From Nocardia sp. NBC_00565 (GTDB taxonomy: Bacteria; Actinomycetota; Actinomycetes; Mycobacteriales; Mycobacteriaceae): a stretch of 64,000 nucleotides of DNA. Below, piece by piece: positions 60,117 through 64,000 of the stretch. The notes beneath the pieces were generated by a model. The model was not told the origin of the DNA and searched no databases. It was given only the letters and a program-made list of their open reading frames with translations. Location: contig NZ_CP107785.1 in assembly GCF_036345915.1 (NCBI RefSeq), positions 8,246,001-8,310,000 of the forward strand, written 5' to 3'. The translations under genes and the position numbers were made by a program. Position 1 is the stretch's first letter. Each line of letters starts with the position of its first letter.

Positions 60117-61144
60117 AGTCGCGTGCGACAACCATCAAGCTGACGATCTTCACGCTGGTCATGGCACTGGTCCTGGGCGGACTGGTGATCGTGTTCAGCC
60201 AGATGCGCTTTGCCAGGGAGACCGGCTATCACGCGGTGTTCACCAGTTCCTCCGGAATGCTCGACGGGTCCAAGGTGCGCATCGCGGGGGTGCCGGTGGG
60301 TTCGGTGACCGGGGTGCATGTCGGCAAGGACAATCTCGCGCACGTCGATTTCGATGTGGACAGCAAGTACCGGCTCTACACCAGCACCAAGGCGACGATC
60401 CGCTACGAAAACCTGGTCGGTGACCGGTATCTCGAACTCATGGAGGGCCCCGGCACCGCAGTACGGGTGATGTCGAAGGGCGCCACCATCGGTACCGATC
60501 GCACCTCACCCGCGCTCGATCTCGATATGCTGCTCGGCGGCTTCAAACCGCTGCTGCGCGGCCTGGATCCGGCCCAGGTGAACGATCTGACCGAGGCGCT
60601 GCTCCAAGTTTTCCAGGGGCAGGGCGGCACGTTGGTCGCGCTGCTCAACAGCTCCGGATCGTTCAGCAAGACCCTCGCCGACCGAGACGCGTTGATCGGC
60701 AGTGTGATCGAGAACCTGAAGACCGTGCTCACCACGATCGATGAGCGCGATCAGCAGTTCGGCACCACGCTCGAGGAATTGCAGCGACTGGTCAGCGGAT
60801 TGGCCGCGGACAAGGATCCGATCGGCGCCGCACTCCCGCGCCTCGCGGGGGCGACCGGCGATCTGACCGACCTGCTCCAGCAGGCGCGCCCGGACCTCAA
60901 GGCCACCATCGAACAGACCGGAACCGTCGCCGAGACGCTCGACAACGGCTCCGACACCGTTCAGTGGGTGCTGGAGCGGCTGCCCGAGACCTACCGGAAG
61001 CTGGTCCGGATCGGCGCCTACGGTTCGTTCCTGAACATGTACGTGTGCGGCACGAACTTCCTTGTCGACGGTCCCGATGGCAAACCGCTGCATATCACCC
61101 TGCCCGGTTTCCAGACGACCGGAAGGTGTGCGAAGAACCGATGA
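60113..61144 (+). CDS. mce4B: Mce4B, sterol importer substrate-channel protein
   Basis: 343 residues. N-terminal anchor TIKLTIFTLVMALVLGGLVIVFSQ, MCE domain YHAVFTSSSGMLDGSKVRIAGVPVGSVTGVHV to TIRYENLVGDRYLELMEGPG, and a long helical domain with MLLGGFKPLLRGLDPAQVNDLTEALLQVFQGQGGTLVALL. It starts at GTG overlapping the mce4A stop and ends overlapping mce4C (ATGA), so the six genes are likely made as one assembly. C-terminal GSFLNMYVCGTNF is a known Mce feature with a conserved cysteine. Confidence 0.93.
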   Translation: MKSRATTIKLTIFTLVMALVLGGLVIVFSQMRFARETGYHAVFTSSSGMLDGSKVRIAGVPVGSVTGVHVGKDNLAHVDFDVDSKYRLYTSTKATIRYENLVGDRYLELMEGPGTAVRVMSKGATIGTDRTSPALDLDMLLGGFKPLLRGLDPAQVNDLTEALLQVFQGQGGTLVALLNSSGSFSKTLADRDALIGSVIENLKTVLTTIDERDQQFGTTLEELQRLVSGLAADKDPIGAALPRLAGATGDLTDLLQQARPDLKATIEQTGTVAETLDNGSDTVQWVLERLPETYRKLVRIGAYGSFLNMYVCGTNFLVDGPDGKPLHITLPGFQTTGRCAKNR

Positions 61145-62208
61145 ACCCGACCCGATCACGCACCGTCTCCCTCGGCATCGTCGGCATTGTCGTCGCGGTG
61201 ACGGTTTCGCTGTCCGCACTGCAGGTCGACCGACTGCCGTTCATCCGCTCCGGCGCGACCTACACGGCGTACTTCGCCGATGCGGGTGGGCTGGTCCCGG
61301 GTGACCAGGTACAGGTCGCCGGGGTGCGCTCCGGGCGCGTCGAGGAGGTGAAGCTGGATGGTGCGAAGGTGTACGTCCGGTTCACCCTGGACGAGGCGAT
61401 CCCGCTGGGGCACAAGACGAGTGCGGCCATCAAGACCAATACGGTGCTCGGCCGCAAATCGCTCGAGGTGACTCCCGCCGGGACCGGTTCGACGCATGCC
61501 GACGATCCGATTCCCTTGGACCGCACCACCTCTCCGTATTCGCTCACCGATGCCCTCGGCGATCTGTCGAACACCGTCAAGGGCCTGGATATGGATCAGG
61601 TCAACAAGACCCTCGACACGTTGTCCACGACGTTCGCCGATACTCCTGCGCCACTGCGTTCGGCACTCGACGGCGTCACCCAGCTCTCGCGCAGCCTCAA
61701 CGCCAGGGACAAGGCGCTGACCGATCTGCTCGGCCGGGCCCAGAACGTCACCAAGGTGCTCGCCGATCGGAGCAATCAGATCAACGCGTTGCTGGTGGAC
61801 GGCAATGAGCTGCTCGGTGAACTGGATCGGCGGCGCAGCGCGCTCAGCCAGCTGATCGTCTATGTGAACGGACTCGCGCAGCAGCTCACCGGACTCGTCA
61901 ACGACAACGAGGCACAGCTGAAACCCACCCTGGACAAGCTGAATTCGGTGCTGAATCTGCTGCAGACCAACAAGGACAACATCGCCAAGGCGGTCGACGG
62001 TCTCGGTCCCTTCGCGGCCGCGCTCGGCGAGCAGGTCGGCAGCGGCCCCTACTTCCAGGCATACGTCTCGAACGCGACTACGCGGGGTCTGCAGATACTG
62101 GTCGACGCGCTGGTGTGGCCGCAGCATGTGCCGGATTCCTTCCGTGCGTACCTCACCGACCCGGCGCTGCCGTCGATCGAACCCTCGATTCAGGAGCCGC
62201 CGCGATGA
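61141..62208 (+). CDS. mce4C: Mce4C, sterol importer substrate-channel protein
   Basis: 355 residues. N-terminal anchor RTVSLGIVGIVVAVTVSLSALQV, MCE domain YTAYFADAGGLVPGDQVQVAGVRSGRVEEVKLDGAKVYVRF to IKTNTVLGRKSLEVTPAG and a helical domain with LNARDKALTDLLGRAQNVTKVLADRSNQINALL. It is overlapped at both ends (ATGA with mce4B and mce4D). It has a Pro-rich short end (PALPSIEPSIQEPP). Confidence 0.93.
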   Translation: MNPTRSRTVSLGIVGIVVAVTVSLSALQVDRLPFIRSGATYTAYFADAGGLVPGDQVQVAGVRSGRVEEVKLDGAKVYVRFTLDEAIPLGHKTSAAIKTNTVLGRKSLEVTPAGTGSTHADDPIPLDRTTSPYSLTDALGDLSNTVKGLDMDQVNKTLDTLSTTFADTPAPLRSALDGVTQLSRSLNARDKALTDLLGRAQNVTKVLADRSNQINALLVDGNELLGELDRRRSALSQLIVYVNGLAQQLTGLVNDNEAQLKPTLDKLNSVLNLLQTNKDNIAKAVDGLGPFAAALGEQVGSGPYFQAYVSNATTRGLQILVDALVWPQHVPDSFRAYLTDPALPSIEPSIQEPPR

Positions 62209-63467
62209 ACGCACTTCGTAACGTCCGGCAGGCGCCGCGCTGGGTCCGCGTGGTCGCCGTGGTGGTCGCCGTCGGCTTGGTCGTCGCTATCGGTTGGTCG
62301 GTGCTGTCGCGGATCGGCAAGACCACGATCACCGCGTATTTCCCGTCGACCAACGGCCTGTATGCCGGTGACGAGGTGCGGGTGCTCGGCGTGCACGTCG
62401 GGCGGATCGACACCATCGATCCGGGCAAGGACCGGGTGCGGGTCGAGATGACCCTCGATCGCGGTATCGATATCCCGGCCGACGCCAAGGCGGTCATCAT
62501 CTCGCCCTCGCTGGTGTCGGCACGCTTCATCCAGTTGGCGCCCGCGTACACCGGTGGGCCGAAGTTGGGCGACGGCGGCCAGATTCCGATCGAGCACACC
62601 GCGGTTCCGGTCGAATGGGATGACATCAAGACCGAATTGTCCAAGCTGGCAACGACCCTCGGTCCGATCGGCGAGGACAAGCAGGGCTCGTTCGGGCGGT
62701 TCGTGAATACCGCCGCCGACAACCTCGCCAACGGCAACGCGCAGGCGCTGCGGGATACGCTGCGCGAGCTGTCGAGCACCTTGAATACGTTGTCGGACGG
62801 GCGAACCGACCTTTTCGGCACCATCCGCAATCTGCAGCAGTTCGTGGATGTGCTGTCCAAGAGCAACGATCAGATCGTGCAGTTCGGCGGGCGACTGGCC
62901 TCGGTGTCGTCGGTACTGGCGGGCGTCTCCACGGATCTCGGCGAAGGACTGGACAATCTGGATAGCGCCGTCGGCGATGTGCGGCGTTTCTTGGACGAGC
63001 GCGGCGGCGCGCTGACCGAGGGCGTTCAGCGGCTGGCCGACGTCACCCAGGTGCTCGCGGATAAACGACCGCAGCTCGAGCAGATATTGCATGCCGGGCC
63101 AACGGCGTTGGTGAACTTCTACCAGATCTACGACCCAGCTCAGGGCAGTCTGACCGGTGCCGTTGTCGCACCGAACTTCGCCAACCCGTTCGCCTTCCTG
63201 TGTGGCGCGGTCGAGGCGAACGATGCGAACGGATCCGATACCAGTGCCGCCCTCTGCAACCAGTACCTGGCGCCGGTGATCCAGCAGCTGATGATGAACT
63301 ACCCGCCGCTGCTGACCAATCCGGTATCCAATCAGACCGCTTTCCCGCACCAGCTCGTCTACAGTCCGCCGAGCCTGGCCAATGAGGCTGCTCCCGCACC
63401 GGTTTCGAACCCGGTGACGGTACCGAATGGCATTGCCGGACTGGCTATTCCGGGAGGAGGGCGATGA
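62205..63467 (+). CDS. mce4D: Mce4D, sterol importer substrate-channel protein
   Basis: 420 residues starting MNALRNVRQAPRW. Anchor VRVVAVVVAVGLVVAIGWSVLS, MCE domain ITAYFPSTNGLYAGDEVRVLGVHVGRIDTIDPGKDRVRVEMTL to SARFIQLAPAYTGGPKL, then helical repeats (LRELSSTLNTLSDGRTDLFGTIRNLQQFVDVLSKSNDQIVQF). Conserved C-terminal YDPAQGSLTGAVVAPNFANPFAFLCGAVEAN. The ATG overlaps the mce4C stop; the mce4E start overlaps its stop. Confidence 0.93.
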   Translation: MNALRNVRQAPRWVRVVAVVVAVGLVVAIGWSVLSRIGKTTITAYFPSTNGLYAGDEVRVLGVHVGRIDTIDPGKDRVRVEMTLDRGIDIPADAKAVIISPSLVSARFIQLAPAYTGGPKLGDGGQIPIEHTAVPVEWDDIKTELSKLATTLGPIGEDKQGSFGRFVNTAADNLANGNAQALRDTLRELSSTLNTLSDGRTDLFGTIRNLQQFVDVLSKSNDQIVQFGGRLASVSSVLAGVSTDLGEGLDNLDSAVGDVRRFLDERGGALTEGVQRLADVTQVLADKRPQLEQILHAGPTALVNFYQIYDPAQGSLTGAVVAPNFANPFAFLCGAVEANDANGSDTSAALCNQYLAPVIQQLMMNYPPLLTNPVSNQTAFPHQLVYSPPSLANEAAPAPVSNPVTVPNGIAGLAIPGGGR

Positions 63468-64000
63468 TGCGGCGCCGCATGGCCGGTGCGGTGATGGGAC
63501 TCGCCATCGCCTTGGGAGTCACCGGCTGCCAATGGGACGGCCTCAATTCGCTGCCGATGCCCGGTGCGCAGGGCAATGATCCGAACGCCTACCAGGTGCA
63601 GATCCAGATGCCCAATGTCACCACGCTGACCCAGAATTCACCGGTCCGTGTCAACGACGTGACGGTCGGCACGGTGTCGAAGATCGAGGTGCAGGACTGG
63701 CACGCGCTGGTCACCGTGAAACTCCAGCACGATGTGCGGCTGCCCGCCAACGCCACCGCCCGGATCGGCCAGACCAGTCTGCTCGGCAGCAACCATCTCG
63801 AACTCGCCGCTCCGAAAGACGTTCCGGCGCAGGGTGAGTTGAAGAACGGCGACATCATCCCGCTGGCGCGGGCCGGGGTCTATCCGACCACCGAGCAGAC
63901 GCTGTCCTCGCTGTCGGTGGTGCTCAACGGCGGCGGCATCAGTCAGCTCGAAACCATCACCCACGAACTGAATGCCACGTTCAACGGTCGCGAGGACGCG
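63464..64000 (+). CDS. mce4E: Mce4E, lipoprotein subunit (5' part, runs off right edge)
   Basis: 179 codons present. MMRRRMAGAVMGLAIALGVTGCQWDG has a signal peptide with a GVTGC lipobox (Cys22), as expected for Mce E lipoproteins. MCE domain YQVQIQMPNVTTLTQNSPVRVNDVTVGTVSKIEVQDWHALVTVKL to GSNHLELAAPKDVPAQGELKNGDIIPL follows. The start is ATG 63464 overlapping the mce4D stop; ATG 63467 is an alternative. mce4F should lie beyond the window. Confidence 0.92.
   Translation, partial: MMRRRMAGAVMGLAIALGVTGCQWDGLNSLPMPGAQGNDPNAYQVQIQMPNVTTLTQNSPVRVNDVTVGTVSKIEVQDWHALVTVKLQHDVRLPANATARIGQTSLLGSNHLELAAPKDVPAQGELKNGDIIPLARAGVYPTTEQTLSSLSVVLNGGGISQLETITHELNATFNGREDA

Overview
The window is high-GC actinobacterial DNA, most like Nocardia or a close relative in the Mycobacteriales. 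The reasons are a KstR/KstR2-type sterol catabolism region in the same general order as in Rhodococcus and Mycobacterium, an mce4 sterol importer, an EspR-like regulator, frequent GTG starts and ATGA-coupled operons. All identifications are by reading translations and remembered family motifs; no search was run.

Region 1 (1-13112) is the KstR2-type regulon for the last sterol rings (HIP catabolism). It holds a partial enoyl-CoA hydratase and fadD3 on the minus strand, divergent fadE30-ipdF, then kstR2-fadA6, then the minus-strand operon echA20-ipdA-ipdB-ipdC, and two SDR genes divergent from it. Three AnCAAGnnCTTGnT-type boxes sit at the fadD3/fadE30, kstR2 and echA20/SDR promoters.

Region 2 (13113-17498) is a non-sterol insert. 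It has a low-complexity exported Gly-Ser-Ala/Pro-rich repeat protein, an ImmA/IrrE-type metallopeptidase, a polytopic membrane protein, and a convergent EspR-like XRE regulator.

Region 3 (17499-33085) is the KstR-type side-chain regulon: fadA5 divergent from cyp125, then a minus operon OB-fold protein-ltp4-ltp3-LLM oxidoreductase-KSI-like, then an LLM oxidoreductase and an acyl-CoA ligase, a SigG-like sigma factor, a VOC protein, echA19, fadD19 and a thioesterase-like protein. KstR boxes (TnnAACnnGTTnnA) mark most promoters.

Region 4 (33086-53170) is an accessory block of about 20 kb that splits the sterol cluster. It contains two TetR-controlled oxidative clusters (one with a FAD monooxygenase, one with two paralogous P450s, an exported beta-propeller and an alpha/beta-hydrolase lacking its nucleophile). 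It also has XRE, AraC and LysR regulators, truncated genes, two nested group II introns (an apparent twintron), a 42-codon fragment of a gammaproteobacterial-type pgk gene, and a VapBC-type pair.

Region 5 (53171-64000) returns to sterol genes: fadE26-fadE27 (minus) divergent from fdxD, hsd4A, then yrbE4A-yrbE4B-mce4A-E, running off the right edge. Together these genes import sterol (Mce4), shorten the side chain (Cyp125, FadD19, FadE26/27, EchA19, Hsd4A, Ltp3/4, FadA5) and degrade the C/D-ring propionate (FadD3, FadE30, IpdF, EchA20, IpdAB, IpdC, FadA6). The genes for A/B-ring opening are not in the window.

The most unusual structures are small repeats. One 17-codon repeat is read in frame at the N-termini of three unrelated proteins, including IpdB and Ltp3. 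A MIRU-like mini-ORF cassette with [AG]TGA at both ends has inserted at three gene starts. The nested introns and the foreign pgk fragment are the other standouts.
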